The notes under the pieces: model-generated
The model's database searches: none
The model's input: the letters and a program-made list of their open reading frames with translations, nothing else
What the model was told of the DNA's origin: nothing
Position numbers and translations under genes: made by a program
In this document: piece by piece, positions 43,374 to 52,251 of the stretch
Layout of the letters: every line of letters starts with the position of its first letter
Position numbering within the stretch: the first letter of the stretch is position 1
Assembly: GCF_010731635.1 (NCBI RefSeq)
Contig: NZ_AP022583.1
Location: forward strand, 806,001 to 870,000
Source of the DNA: Mycobacterium noviomagense
GTDB lineage: Bacteria; Actinomycetota; Actinomycetes; Mycobacteriales; Mycobacteriaceae
DNA: 64,000 nt
Reading direction: 5' to 3'

Positions 43374-44630
43374 TCAGCCACGCTGAGCCAGGAAGGCGAC
43401 GTCAACGATCTCGCCGGTGCGGATCTGCTCGGCCTCACTGGGAACCATCACTAGACAGTTTGCCTCAGCCAGCGTCGCCAGCAAATGCGATGAGGCACCA
43501 GGGGCGCCGCCGAGGGCTTGGACCAGATATTCACCCGTGTCCTGATCGCGCATTAGCTGCCCGCGCAAATAACCCTTGCGCCCGCGCACGGACGTGATCG
43601 GGGAAAGGGTCCGGGCCTGCACCACCCGGCGCATCGGCTGCCGCTTGCCCAGCGACAGCCGAATCAGCGGTCGCACCATCACCTCGAAGACCACCAGCGC
43701 GCTCACCGGGTTGGCCGGCAACAGAAACGTCGGTACCCCCTCGCGGCCCAGCTGACCGAAGCCCTGAACGGATCCCGGGTGCATGGCGACGCGGGTGACC
43801 TCCATCTCGCCGAGATCGGAGAGCACCGAGCACACCGCCTCGGCGGCCGCGCCGCCCACCGCACCGGCGATCACCACGATCTCGGCGCGGTTGATCTGAC
43901 CCTCGACGGCATCACGAAGTTGCTTCGGATCGCTGCTGACAATGCCAATGCGGTTCACCTCGGCGCCGGCGTCGCGGCCGGCTGCCGCCAGGGCATAGGA
44001 GTTCACGTCGTAGACCTGCCCCGGGCCTGGCGTGCGCGAGATATCGACCAGTTCGCCTCCGACCGCCATCACCGACAGCCGCGGGCGCGGGTGCACCAGC
44101 ACCCGGTCGCGACCCACCGCCGCCAGCAGACCCACCTGGGCGGGGCCGATGATCGTGCCGGCTCGCACGGCGACGTCACCCGGTTGCACATCATCACCGG
44201 TTCGGCGCACATAGGCACCGGACCGCACACCGCGCAGCACCCGGACTCGAGACTGTCCGCCGTCGGTCCAATGCAATGGCAGCACCGCGTCGGCCAAAGT
44301 GGGCAGCGGCGCTCCGGTCTGCACCCGCATAGCCTGGTGGGGCTGCAGCCTTCCGGCCGTGCGGGCACCGGCTTCGATTGTGCCCATGACCGGCAGGCTC
44401 GCCTCCGCGCCCTCACCGTCAGCGTGATCGGAGTTGCCGACACCGAGCACGTCGACACTGCGTACCGCGTAGCCGTCGATCGCGGCCTGGTCGAAGCCTG
44501 GCAGTGGGCGTTCGGTCACCACTTCCTCGGCGCACATCAGGCCTTGCGCCTCCGCGATTGCGACGCGGACCGGCCTTGGGGCCACCGCTGCCGCCGACAC
44601 CCGGGCTTGCTGCTCTTCCACAGAACGCAC
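43374..44630 (-). CDS. moeA1: Gephyrin-like molybdopterin molybdenumtransferase homologue (MoeA1/Glp)
   Basis: A 418-residue MoeA fold. RSVEEQQARVSAAAVAPRPV at the start, then AIDGYAVRSVD, a MogA-like domain (LSVMAVGGELVDISRTPGPG; VIAGAVGGAAAEA) and LPANPVSALVVFEV. It matches Rv0994. The usual GGVS/T of active MoeA reads GAVGGAA here. The corynebacterial orthologue Glp works in cell division with FtsZ and the GlpR receptor, whose homologue is two genes on. GTG 44630 follows AGGAAGG; a TTG seven codons earlier is less likely. Confidence 0.88.
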   Translation of the reverse strand: MRSVEEQQARVSAAAVAPRPVRVAIAEAQGLMCAEEVVTERPLPGFDQAAIDGYAVRSVDVLGVGNSDHADGEGAEASLPVMGTIEAGARTAGRLQPHQAMRVQTGAPLPTLADAVLPLHWTDGGQSRVRVLRGVRSGAYVRRTGDDVQPGDVAVRAGTIIGPAQVGLLAAVGRDRVLVHPRPRLSVMAVGGELVDISRTPGPGQVYDVNSYALAAAGRDAGAEVNRIGIVSSDPKQLRDAVEGQINRAEIVVIAGAVGGAAAEAVCSVLSDLGEMEVTRVAMHPGSVQGFGQLGREGVPTFLLPANPVSALVVFEVMVRPLIRLSLGKRQPMRRVVQARTLSPITSVRGRKGYLRGQLMRDQDTGEYLVQALGGAPGASSHLLATLAEANCLVMVPSEAEQIRTGEIVDVAFLAQRG

Positions 44631-44749
44631 GGCGCGCCTTCCTGCCGTCAAGCTTTGAGAAGTTCACGGACCGATCCGATTGCCCGGCTTCTCCTCGCGC
44701 GCATCAGGGCCCGGTTCCGCGGCCCGCATCGTCGCCGGTGGCAGCGCCG

Positions 44750-45652
44750 CTAGCGCTCCGCCAGACCCAACCGCGCCACCAACCATTCCCGCAAGTCCGG
44801 GCCGTAGTCATCACGGTCCAGTGCAAAGTCAACCGCAGCCTTGAGGTAGCCGCCGGGATTTCCCAGGTCGTGTCGGGACCCGCGATGCACCACCACGTGC
44901 ACCGGATGGCCTTCCTTGATCAGCAGCGCGATCGCGTCGGTGAGCTGCACCTCGCCTCCCGCGCCGCGGTCGGTGTGGCGCAGCGCGTCGAAGATGGCGC
45001 GGTCGAGCACATACCGGCCGGCAGCCGCAAACCTCGAGGGAGCCTCCTCCGGCTTGGGTTTTTCCACCATCCCGTTGACTTTGAGTACGTCCTTGTCGGC
45101 GTTGGCAACGGGCTCGACGTCGAAGACCCCGTATGCGCTGGTCTCCTCCAGCGAGACCTCGATGGCGCACAACACGCTGCCGCCATGTTCGGCCCGCACC
45201 TTCGACATCGTCTCCAGCACACCGGTGGGCAACACCAGGTCGTCGGGCAGTAGCACCGCAATCGCGTCCTCGTCGGCCGACAACACCGACTCCACACAGC
45301 TGATTGCATGGCCCAAGCCGAGCGGCTCATCCTGCACCACGGACTCGACCTCGATCAGTCGCGGCGCGCGGCGAACCTTGTCCAGCATGTCTTTCTTGCC
45401 GCGGGCCTCGAGTGTGCCCTCCAGCACCAGGTCTTCGACAAAATGCGCGACCACGCTGTCTTTGCCCTGCGACGTGATGATCACCAGGCGTTCGGCACCG
45501 GCTTCGGCCGCCTCGGCGGCCACCAGTTCGATGCCGGGGGTGTCGACTACCGGCAGCAGCTCTTTGGGCACCGTTTTGGTGGTCGGCAAGAACCGGGTGC
45601 CCAAGCCGGCCGCGGGTACGACCGCCGTGCGGGGAACGTATGCGCGCGCCAT
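44750..45652 (-). CDS. galU: UTP-glucose-1-phosphate uridylyltransferase
   Basis: Makes UDP-glucose for trehalose, glycogen and cell-wall precursors. The 300-residue protein opens with VVPAAGLGTRFLPTTKTVPK, the nucleotide-binding signature, and has VIITSQGKDSVVAHF, EPLGLGHAI, LLPDDLVLP and NGMVEKPKPEEAPS. It matches Rv0993. Followed closely by the Glp-like gene in the same direction, and divergent from the cyclo-ligase gene with 74 bp between starts. Confidence 0.95.
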   Translation of the reverse strand: MARAYVPRTAVVPAAGLGTRFLPTTKTVPKELLPVVDTPGIELVAAEAAEAGAERLVIITSQGKDSVVAHFVEDLVLEGTLEARGKKDMLDKVRRAPRLIEVESVVQDEPLGLGHAISCVESVLSADEDAIAVLLPDDLVLPTGVLETMSKVRAEHGGSVLCAIEVSLEETSAYGVFDVEPVANADKDVLKVNGMVEKPKPEEAPSRFAAAGRYVLDRAIFDALRHTDRGAGGEVQLTDAIALLIKEGHPVHVVVHRGSRHDLGNPGGYLKAAVDFALDRDDYGPDLREWLVARLGLAER

Positions 45653-45726
45653 GGGTCACACGATAACCGCACTAGGCCGGCCGACCGGTGTGGCGGTACG
45701 AAAGCCGGTGCTGTCATCGTTGGGGG

Positions 45727-46335
45727 ATGGGCACCGCCGGCAAGGCAGCGTTGCGGGAACAGCTGATGGCTGCTCGCCGATCAGTCCCCGACGACGTTCG
45801 CGCCGCCGAGGCGCGCGCGCTCAGCGAGCACCTAAAGCTGCTTGTGACCAGCGGCGGCACCGTCTGCGCATATGTGCCAGTGGGCGCAGAACCCGGGTCG
45901 ATAGAGATGCTCGACGTGCTGCTGCGCCGAGTGGGCCGGGTGTTGCTGCCGGTCGTGCGTACGACGAGCGACGACACGCCGATGCCGCTGCGCTGGGGCG
46001 AGTACCGGCCCGGCCGATTGGTGGCCGGGCGGTTCGGTCTGCTCGAACCGGCCGAGCCGTGGTTGCCGGCGTCGGCGCTGGCCGACGCGAGCCTGGTGCT
46101 GGTTCCCGCACTGGCGGTCGACCGCCGCGGCGTGCGGCTGGGTCGTGGCCGCGGCTTCTACGATCGCTCGCTGGGGTGCCGGTACCCGCACGCGGATCTG
46201 GTTGCAGTGGTACGCGACGAGGAGCTGGTCGACGAGCTCCCGTGCGAACCACACGACGTGCCGATGACGCATGCCCTCACACCCGGGCGCGGGATGATCG
46301 CCCTGCACGGCGCAGGAATGACGCGGCCAATGTAG
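45727..46335 (+). CDS. 5-Formyltetrahydrofolate cyclo-ligase
   Basis: Converts 5-formyl-THF to 5,10-methenyl-THF with ATP. The 202-residue protein has KAALREQLMAARRS, the ATP-binding VPALAVDRRGVRLGRGRGFY (the GxGxGxYD signature, here GRGRGFYD) and the terminal VPMTHALTP. It matches Rv0992c. The ATG at 45727 fits the family; the longer upstream frame does not. Confidence 0.9.
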   Translation: MGTAGKAALREQLMAARRSVPDDVRAAEARALSEHLKLLVTSGGTVCAYVPVGAEPGSIEMLDVLLRRVGRVLLPVVRTTSDDTPMPLRWGEYRPGRLVAGRFGLLEPAEPWLPASALADASLVLVPALAVDRRGVRLGRGRGFYDRSLGCRYPHADLVAVVRDEELVDELPCEPHDVPMTHALTPGRGMIALHGAGMTRPM

Positions 46336-46340
46336 CGGTT

Positions 46341-46367
46341 CTAGCACTTGAGACGGTAGAGTGCTAA
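46341..46367 (+). promoter_or_regulatory. CIRCE element (HrcA operator)
   Basis: CTAGCACTT - 9 nt - GAGTGCTAA. The consensus is TTAGCACTC-N9-GAGTGCTAA: the right arm matches 9 of 9 and the left 7 of 9. It lies 27 bp before the Rv0991c-like start. HrcA control of Rv0991c and Rv0990c has been reported in M. tuberculosis. Confidence 0.88.
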
Positions 46368-46393
46368 CGAAGCTCACACACTCGGAGGTATCC

Positions 46394-46702
46394 GTGCCGA
46401 CCTACAGCTACGCGTGCACCGAATGCGACAACCGCTTCGACATTGTGCAGGCCTTCACTGACGACGCGCTGACCACCTGCCAGCGGTGCTCCGGGCGGCT
46501 GCGCAAAATCTTCAACTCCGTCGGCGTGGTGTTCAAGGGCAGCGGCTTCTACCGCACTGACAGTCGGGAGTCGGCGAAGAGCTCGTCCAACGGGTCGGGC
46601 GAGAAGAGCTCGAGCGAAAAGAGCTCAAGCGAGAAGAGCTCAGGCGAGAAGAGCACCTCAGCGGAGAAGTCGACCGCATCCTCCAGCACCGCGGCGGCCT
46701 AG
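46394..46702 (+). CDS. FmdB-type zinc-ribbon redox chaperone (Rv0991c/Ruc-like)
   Basis: A 102-residue protein. The N-terminal zinc ribbon has Cys 8, 11, 29 and 32 (CTEC, CQRC), followed by LRKIFNSVGVVFKGSGFY. From about residue 60 on it is a disordered Ser/Glu/Lys-rich tail built of EKSSS-like repeats. The M. tuberculosis homologue is a redox-regulated chaperone: oxidation of the cysteines activates it, and it works with Hsp70. GTG 46394 behind GGAGG fits the family start MPTYSYAC. Confidence 0.9.
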   Translation: MPTYSYACTECDNRFDIVQAFTDDALTTCQRCSGRLRKIFNSVGVVFKGSGFYRTDSRESAKSSSNGSGEKSSSEKSSSEKSSGEKSTSAEKSTASSSTAAA

Positions 46703-46714
46703 GCGGTTATCCAC

Positions 46715-46746
46715 AAGGAGGGGCCGCGACCGGCGGCCCCGTCCTT
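46715..46746 (+). terminator. Strong hairpin after the Rv0991c-like gene
   Basis: AAGGA-GGGGCCGC (46715-46727) pairs with GCGGCCCC-G-TCCTT (46733-46746): 13 bp with a single bulged G and a 5-nt loop. No long T-run follows, as is common in mycobacteria. It may separate or attenuate transcription into the SAF gene 22 bp on. Confidence 0.65.
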
Positions 46747-46768
46747 ATGCCGCGCCTAGCGTTGCGGC

Positions 46769-47422
46769 ATGCGGGAGCCGTTGAACCCATCGCTGCTGAC
46801 CCAGATCACGCAGGCGCTGCGTCCTGACTGGACCCGCACTGTCTTGGCTCGCCGCGTTGCCGCTGCCGCGCTCGTCGTGCTGGCCGGCATCGCGGCCGTG
46901 CGCTCGAACCCCGACGGTGACCGTAGGGACGTCGTGGTCGCCGCACGCGACCTCAGCCCAGGCGTCGCGTTGGCCGCCGATGACGTCCGGCTCGAAAAGC
47001 GGCTCACCGCAACCATTCCCGATGGATCGCAGGCCGAGTTGGGGGGTGTGGTCGGTTTGACACTGGCCGGGCCGACACGGCGTGGCGAGGTACTCACCGA
47101 TGTCCGGTTACTCGGCAGCCGGTTAGCCGAATCGGCGGCCGGTCAGGGTGCGCGGATCGTGCCGCTGCACCCGGCGGATCCCGCGCTGATCGACCTGGTC
47201 CGCCCCGGCGACGTCGTCGACATCTTGGCGGCCTCTGACAAAGACTCGAAGGACGCTCCGCGCGTCGTGGCAACCGATGCCATCGTGGTTCTCGTGTCCC
47301 CAAAACCCAAGGTGCAGAGCGGCAATGACGATCGAGTCGTCCTCGTTGCCTTACCGGCCCGCACCGCGCACGCGGTGGCCGGCGCCGCGCTGGTTCAGAC
47401 GGTGACGCTCACCCTGCACTGA
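46769..47422 (+). CDS. SAF-domain membrane-anchored protein (Rv0990c-like, CpaB/RcpC type)
   Basis: A 217-residue protein. An N-terminal membrane anchor (VAAAALVVLAGIAAV, about 30-45) is followed by a SAF domain (DVVVAARDLSPGVALAADDV, RRGEVLTDVRLLG) and a CpaB-like part (ALIDLVRPGDVVDILAA). CpaB proteins assemble Flp pili, but no pilus genes are near, so the role is unknown. Downstream of a CIRCE-controlled gene, it is probably part of the same heat-shock unit. Its stop overlaps the mscL stop by 14 bp on the opposite strand. Confidence 0.8.
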   Translation: MREPLNPSLLTQITQALRPDWTRTVLARRVAAAALVVLAGIAAVRSNPDGDRRDVVVAARDLSPGVALAADDVRLEKRLTATIPDGSQAELGGVVGLTLAGPTRRGEVLTDVRLLGSRLAESAAGQGARIVPLHPADPALIDLVRPGDVVDILAASDKDSKDAPRVVATDAIVVLVSPKPKVQSGNDDRVVLVALPARTAHAVAGAALVQTVTLTLH

Positions 47423-47858
47423 GCGTTTGGCCGCCGCTCGGCGCCGGCTGTTCGCTGGCACAGTACTTGCACTTCTTGGCGGCCTCAGGGATGTCGGACA
47501 TGCATTGCGCGCATGCCTTGGTCGCCGGCTCCTCGCCGAAGACCGTGACCCCGCGGCGTTTCTGAATGTGCCGATAGGGCACGACGATCACGAAGTACAC
47601 GACCCCCATGAAGACGAGGAAGTAGATGATCGCGGAGATGAACGCCCCCATGTCGAGGAAGGTCGCCTTGTTGCCGGCCTTGCCTAGCTGCCAGCCCAAC
47701 CCGAACGTGGCGTGCGGCTGCGCGGCTGCGACCAGCGGGTTGATCACGCTGTCGGTGAAGGCCTTGACCAGGTTCGAAAACGCCAGGGCGACCACCAGGC
47801 CGACGGCTACCGTGATCACGTCCTCGCGCATCACAAAATCCCTGAATCCCTTTAACAC
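47409..47858 (-). CDS. mscL: Large-conductance mechanosensitive channel MscL
   Basis: A 149-residue channel subunit that opens under membrane tension to release solutes. LKGFRDFVMREDVITVAVGL and VALAFSNLVKAFTDSVINPL form the N-terminal helix and first membrane helix, FISAIIYFLVFMGVVYFVIV the second. The C-terminal bundle carries CAQCMSDIPEAAKKCKYC, an extra Cys pair seen in mycobacterial forms. GTG 47858 with GGGAGGTG upstream fits. It matches Rv0985c. Confidence 0.95.
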   Translation of the reverse strand: MLKGFRDFVMREDVITVAVGLVVALAFSNLVKAFTDSVINPLVAAAQPHATFGLGWQLGKAGNKATFLDMGAFISAIIYFLVFMGVVYFVIVVPYRHIQKRRGVTVFGEEPATKACAQCMSDIPEAAKKCKYCASEQPAPSGGQTLSAG

Positions 47859-48018
47859 GCGACACCTCCCACCAGGACGAATGGCCAGGACGACGCGACG
47901 CCGCCCCGAAGAACGGTATGTCCCCACGCGCGCAATTACGCGTGTTCACCGCAATTAGTGACGCAGGCTTGACCGCGCCGTGATATCGGCGCCCGCGGAG
48001 AGGCGCTGAGAGCCGGAG

Positions 48019-48564
48019 CTAGATCTCCAAGCTCGAGAGTTCGCCGATGATCTGCGCCGCCAGCGGGTTGAGCGTGGCCATTCCGTCGCGCACCGCATAG
48101 CGCGAACCGGCAAGGTTGACCACCAGCGTGCTGCCCGATATCCCGGCCAGACCGCGGGACAACCCGGCGTCGACGATGCCGGCCGACAACGCCGATGCGC
48201 GGATAGCTTCGGCGATGCCGAGGATCTCCCGGTCGAGAATGTCGCGGGTGGCTTCCGGGGTGACGTCGCGAGGTGTGACACCGGTGCCTCCGACCGACAC
48301 CACCAGGTCAACACCGCCGATCACCGCGGTGTTCAACGCGTTGCGGATCTCCACCTCATCGGCTGCGACGGCCACTACTCCGTCGACGACGAACCCTGCC
48401 TCGTTGAGCAATTCGGTGACGAGCGGTCCGCTGTGGTCCTCGTCGCCGTGCGCGGTGCGGTCGTCGACCACCACGACCAGTGCCCTGCCGACGATGTCCG
48501 CACGCTGTTCCATAGTTGCCACCGTATATCTGGGGTCTGACGGCGAACCGGCGACTCTCATCAT
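48019..48564 (-). CDS. moaB2: MoaB/MogA-type molybdenum cofactor protein MoaB2
   Basis: A 181-residue MoCF-fold protein acting in molybdopterin adenylylation or binding. Motifs are ALVVVVDDRTAHGDEDHSGP, VDLVVSVGGTGVTPRDVTPE and SRGLAGISGSTLVVNLAGS. The stop of pepD and the ATG at 48564 overlap in TGATG, so it is translated after pepD. It matches Rv0984. A GTG one codon earlier and an ATG one codon later are alternatives. Confidence 0.9.
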   Translation of the reverse strand: MMRVAGSPSDPRYTVATMEQRADIVGRALVVVVDDRTAHGDEDHSGPLVTELLNEAGFVVDGVVAVAADEVEIRNALNTAVIGGVDLVVSVGGTGVTPRDVTPEATRDILDREILGIAEAIRASALSAGIVDAGLSRGLAGISGSTLVVNLAGSRYAVRDGMATLNPLAAQIIGELSSLEI

Positions 48565-49925
48565 CACTGTTCCGCCTTACCGAGCGTTACCTGCACGGTC
48601 CGCTTACCGCCGGGGTCCTGGTAGGTCAGGGTCACCTTGTCGCCCGGCGCCTTCGACCGAATGGCAGCGACGAGCGCATCGGCGCTGTTGATCGGACGGT
48701 CGTCGACCTTGGTGACAGTGACCCCCTTCGGTAGGCCGGCGCTGGCCGCGGCTCCGTCGGGCACCACATCGACCACCTTGGCGCCTGGCGTGTCCTTGTC
48801 GCTGGTCACCTGCACACCGAGCGAGGCATGCGTCGCGGTGCCGCTGCTGATCAGCTCATCGGCAATGCGCTTGGCCTGATCGATCGGAATGGCGAAGCCC
48901 AGCCCGATCGAGCCGCTCTGCGCGTCGGCGGAGTCAGCGCCGAGTGTCGCAATTGCCGAGTTGACGCCGATCAGATCGCCGTTCATGTTGACCAACGCGC
49001 CACCGGAGTTGCCGGGGTTGATCGCGGCGTCAGTCTGGATGGCGTCGAGCACGGTGTTCTGATTGGCCGACTCCCCGGTGGTCGACACCGGCCGGTTGAG
49101 CGCGCTGACAATGCCTGTCGTCACCGTGCCCTCTAGTCCCAGCGGCGAGCCGACCGCCACCACGGGCTGACCGACGCGCAGGTTCGCCGAGGATCCGAGC
49201 GTGATCGGTTTCAGCCCGGACATGCCCTGAACGCGAACCACGGCAATGTCACTGGTCGGGTCGCTTCCGACAACCGTGAACGGCGCGGTGCGGCCGTCAG
49301 AAAAGGTCACGGTGGTTTTCAGCGCGCCGGGCGGTGCGCCGGGCGGTCCGCCAGGCGGTGCGCCGTCGCGCGCACCCTTGGCAGCTGCGGCGACGACATG
49401 GTTGTTCGTCAGGATCGTCCCGTCGGGAGACAAAACGATGCCGGAGCCCTCCTCGGACTGCCGGCCCAGGTCCGTCTCCAGCATGACCACGCTCGGAACC
49501 ACCTTGGCGGCGACCTGCTCGACCGTGCCCGCCGGCGCGTTGGCAGCGGGCACGCTGGGAGCGGCGCCGCCCCCGATCCCGCCGGCTGCGCTGCCTGCCG
49601 GCTGCCGGCCCTGCTCGACAACCGACGCAACTCCGCCGCCGATGCCAGCCGACACCACCGCGATCGCCAGCGCACCAACCGCCAACAGCCCTGCGCGAGA
49701 ACGTTTTTGGCCCACACCACCGTACGCCGGTGGCGGCGCACCGACTGCGGGGCCTTGCCCAGCACCGCCAAACGGCCCGTACGGCTGCCGGTAGCCAGGT
49801 TGCTGCGGGTAGCGCCAGTCGTACTGCTGGCCTTGGCCGGCATAACCGGGCGCCGTCGGCTGGTTGGGCGTCGGACGGTATCCCGGCTGCTGCGGCGGTG
49901 GCGAATACCTCGGGTGATTCGTCAT
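48564..49925 (-). CDS. pepD: HtrA-like serine protease PepD
   Basis: A 453-residue envelope quality-control protease. A Pro/Tyr/Gln-rich cytoplasmic N-terminus precedes one membrane helix (LLAVGALAIAVVSAGIGGG, about 80-100). The trypsin-like domain has His in LTNNHVVAAA, Asp in DPTSDIAVVRV and Ser in INPGNSGGALVN. A C-terminal PDZ domain follows (LGVQVTSDKDTPGAKVV). An insertion of Gly-Pro-Ala repeats (APPGGPPGAPPGA) follows the His motif. In M. tuberculosis MprAB activates pepD under surface stress; the same gene order occurs here. Confidence 0.93.
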   Translation of the reverse strand: MTNHPRYSPPPQQPGYRPTPNQPTAPGYAGQGQQYDWRYPQQPGYRQPYGPFGGAGQGPAVGAPPPAYGGVGQKRSRAGLLAVGALAIAVVSAGIGGGVASVVEQGRQPAGSAAGGIGGGAAPSVPAANAPAGTVEQVAAKVVPSVVMLETDLGRQSEEGSGIVLSPDGTILTNNHVVAAAAKGARDGAPPGGPPGAPPGALKTTVTFSDGRTAPFTVVGSDPTSDIAVVRVQGMSGLKPITLGSSANLRVGQPVVAVGSPLGLEGTVTTGIVSALNRPVSTTGESANQNTVLDAIQTDAAINPGNSGGALVNMNGDLIGVNSAIATLGADSADAQSGSIGLGFAIPIDQAKRIADELISSGTATHASLGVQVTSDKDTPGAKVVDVVPDGAAASAGLPKGVTVTKVDDRPINSADALVAAIRSKAPGDKVTLTYQDPGGKRTVQVTLGKAEQ

Positions 49926-49978
49926 GTCGCTGGGTTGCTCTTTCTTGGAGGTGGCGTCGTACTCAACAGTAGCCGCAA

Positions 49979-51496
49979 CTACCTTGCCCGCGTGGACTGA
50001 GAATCCACTGAGACAACGTTCGCGGAACCTGGAGAGTTTTCCGAGTTTGCGGTGTGGGCAGCATCGGCCGCAGGTGCCGAATAGGTGGCACCGGGTATCG
50101 GACGCCCGGGAAGCAACACGAACATGGAGGTGCCCGGGGGCTGAGCGCCTGGCACGGTGTCTTCCACGCGTAGTGCGCCACCGTGTTTAAGCACCACTTG
50201 CTTGACGATTGCCAGCCCCAGACCGGAACCGGGCATCGACCGTGCCGATGCCGAGCGGAAGAACCGCTCGAACACCAGATTGCGCTCATGTGCCGGGATG
50301 CCCGGGCCGTTGTCGGACACCACGAGCTCGGCGTAGGCGGAGTCGAGCTGTCGCATCTTCACGCCGACCCGCCCACCGGGCGGACTCCATTTGGCCGCGT
50401 TATCCAACAGATTCAGCACCGCGCGCGACAAACCACCGGAATCGCCGTACACCTGCCACGGAATTACCTCGACGTCGAATTGGATGTCGTTGCGGCGCCG
50501 ACGGACTCGCTCCAGGCAGCGATCGATAACCTCGGACATGTCGACCGGCTCGTGCACGACTTCGCCCGCATCGTATCGGGTGAGGTCTACCAAATCCCCT
50601 ACCAGGGTTGATAATTCCTCGATCTGGGCCAGCACATCGGCACGCAGATCGACCATTTCCTGCTCCGGCAGCGGCGGTGCTCCGGGTTCCATCGAGGCCA
50701 TCAACAGCTCGACGTTTGTGCGCAGCGACGTCAGTGGGGTGCGCAGTTCATGCCCGGCGTCGGTGACAAGGCGCGCCTGCCGTTCTCGGGACTCGGCCAG
50801 TGCTCGCAACATCAAGTTGAATGCTTCTGTGAGCCTTGCCAATTCGTCGCTGCCGAACACCGGGATGGGCCGTAGGTCGTCGGTACGGGCCACCCGCTCG
50901 GCCGCTTCGGTCAGCCGGGCCACCGGGCGCAGCCCGGCCCGAGTGACCATCGCTCCGGCAACCGCGGCAACCGCAACACCGAGACCGCCGACGAGCAGCA
51001 GCACCCACCGCAGTTTCGTCATCACCGCGTCGGTCGGCGCCAGGCTCTTGGAGATCAGCAGCGAACTGCCGTTGGGCAGATGGATCGCCAACACCCGCTG
51101 GTCGCCAGCCGTGCGCCGCGACATGAACAAATCACCGCGGATCACCGCCTTCTCCGGCCCTCCGACAGGGAGCGTCTGGCCCTCCTGGTGCGCGGTGTAC
51201 ACCGACCGACCCGGGTTCACCAGCATCGCATTGACATCCGAATAAGCTGTGCCCTCAATGGCTTTCGCCGGATCAGCCGCAAGTGATCCACTGGCGATCA
51301 GCATCTGCGCCCGGCTTTGCAGCTGGTTGTCGATCTCCTTGTAAGCCGCCGCCGAAATCACCGCGTACACAGCGGCTGCCATCAACACGACCACCATCGC
51401 CACCATCGACATCGCCAAAAGCATCACCCGCCACCGCAACGACAACGAGGTGGTGGCTCGCAGCGGAGCTCGGCGCCGGCGGCGGAACAGGGACAT
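49979..51496 (-). CDS. mprB: Sensor histidine kinase MprB
   Basis: A 505-residue sensor. Helix 1 (RVMLLAMSMVAMVVVLMAAA), an extracytoplasmic domain of about 125 residues, helix 2 (VLLLVGGLGVAVAAVAGAM), HAMP (AERVARTDDLRPIPVFGSDE), HisKA with the phosphoacceptor in DAGHELRTPLTSLRTNVE, and HATPase motifs NLLDNAAKWSPPG, VSDNGPGIP and GSGLGLAIV. It phosphorylates MprA in response to envelope stress. Start ATG overlaps the mprA stop in TGATG. Confidence 0.95.
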   Translation of the reverse strand: MSLFRRRRRAPLRATTSLSLRWRVMLLAMSMVAMVVVLMAAAVYAVISAAAYKEIDNQLQSRAQMLIASGSLAADPAKAIEGTAYSDVNAMLVNPGRSVYTAHQEGQTLPVGGPEKAVIRGDLFMSRRTAGDQRVLAIHLPNGSSLLISKSLAPTDAVMTKLRWVLLLVGGLGVAVAAVAGAMVTRAGLRPVARLTEAAERVARTDDLRPIPVFGSDELARLTEAFNLMLRALAESRERQARLVTDAGHELRTPLTSLRTNVELLMASMEPGAPPLPEQEMVDLRADVLAQIEELSTLVGDLVDLTRYDAGEVVHEPVDMSEVIDRCLERVRRRRNDIQFDVEVIPWQVYGDSGGLSRAVLNLLDNAAKWSPPGGRVGVKMRQLDSAYAELVVSDNGPGIPAHERNLVFERFFRSASARSMPGSGLGLAIVKQVVLKHGGALRVEDTVPGAQPPGTSMFVLLPGRPIPGATYSAPAADAAHTANSENSPGSANVVSVDSQSTRAR

Positions 51497-52197
51497 CAGG
51501 GTGGCGTTTCGCGCAGCACGTAGCCCACGCCGCGCACGGTGTGGATCAGCCGCGGCTCTCCCTCGGCTTCGGTCTTGCGACGCAAATACCCGACGTAGAC
51601 TTCCAACGCGTTACCCGAGGTCGGGAAGTCGAATCCCCACACCTCCTCGAGAATGCGGCTGCGGGTCAACACTCGTCGCGGATTGGCGATCAGCATCTCC
51701 AGCAGCGCGAATTCGGTACGGGTCAAACTGATCTGACGTTGCCCGCGCGTGACTTCGCGAGTCACCGGATCCAGCGTCAGGTCAGAAAACGTCATCGCCA
51801 CCGACTCGGCTGCGTCGTCAGGCTTGGTGCGGCGCAACAAAGCCCGCATCCGGGCCAACAGTTCTTCGAGCGCGAACGGCTTGGGCAGATAGTCGTCTGC
51901 GCCGGCGTCGAGGCCGGCCACCCGCTCGGAGATCGCGTCTCGCGCGGTCAGCACCAGTATCGGCAGATCGTCGCCGGTACTACGGAGCTGGCGGCACACT
52001 TCCAAGCCATCCAGCCGCGGCATCATCACGTCCAGCACCAGTGCGTCGGGGCGGTCACTGGCGATCATGTCGAGCGCTTCGACACCGTCGGAAGCCAGCG
52101 CCACCGAGTAGCCGTTGAACGAAAGCGACCGGCGCAGCGACTCGCGCACGGCGCGATCGTCATCGACCACAAGGATTCGCACGGCCACCAGTGTCAT
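51496..52197 (-). CDS. mprA: Response regulator MprA
   Basis: A 233-residue OmpR-type regulator. Receiver domain: [10 protein letters not shown], phospho-Asp in [13 protein letters not shown], Lys in [12 protein letters not shown]. Winged-helix domain: [40 protein letters not shown]. It is almost identical to M. tuberculosis MprA, which controls sigB, sigE, pepD and its own operon. ATG 52197 gives three residues more than the GTG at 52188, which aligns better with the known N-terminus. Confidence 0.95.
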   Translation of the reverse strand: MTLVAVRILVVDDDRAVRESLRRSLSFNGYSVALASDGVEALDMIASDRPDALVLDVMMPRLDGLEVCRQLRSTGDDLPILVLTARDAISERVAGLDAGADDYLPKPFALEELLARMRALLRRTKPDDAAESVAMTFSDLTLDPVTREVTRGQRQISLTRTEFALLEMLIANPRRVLTRSRILEEVWGFDFPTSGNALEVYVGYLRRKTEAEGEPRLIHTVRGVGYVLRETPP

Positions 52198-52251
52198 CCA
52201 ATCGCCTGAGAGCGACCTGAGAAGCGCGCGGCGGGTGGGACCCGCGGTGGG

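Noticed and set aside
46580-46700. DNA repeat in the Rv0991c-like gene
   Set aside because: The GAGAAGAGCTC-like repetition only encodes the Ser/Glu/Lys-rich disordered tail of the protein.
49321-49372. GC-rich repeat inside pepD
   Set aside because: It encodes the Gly-Pro-Ala loop of the protease and shows no sign of mobility.
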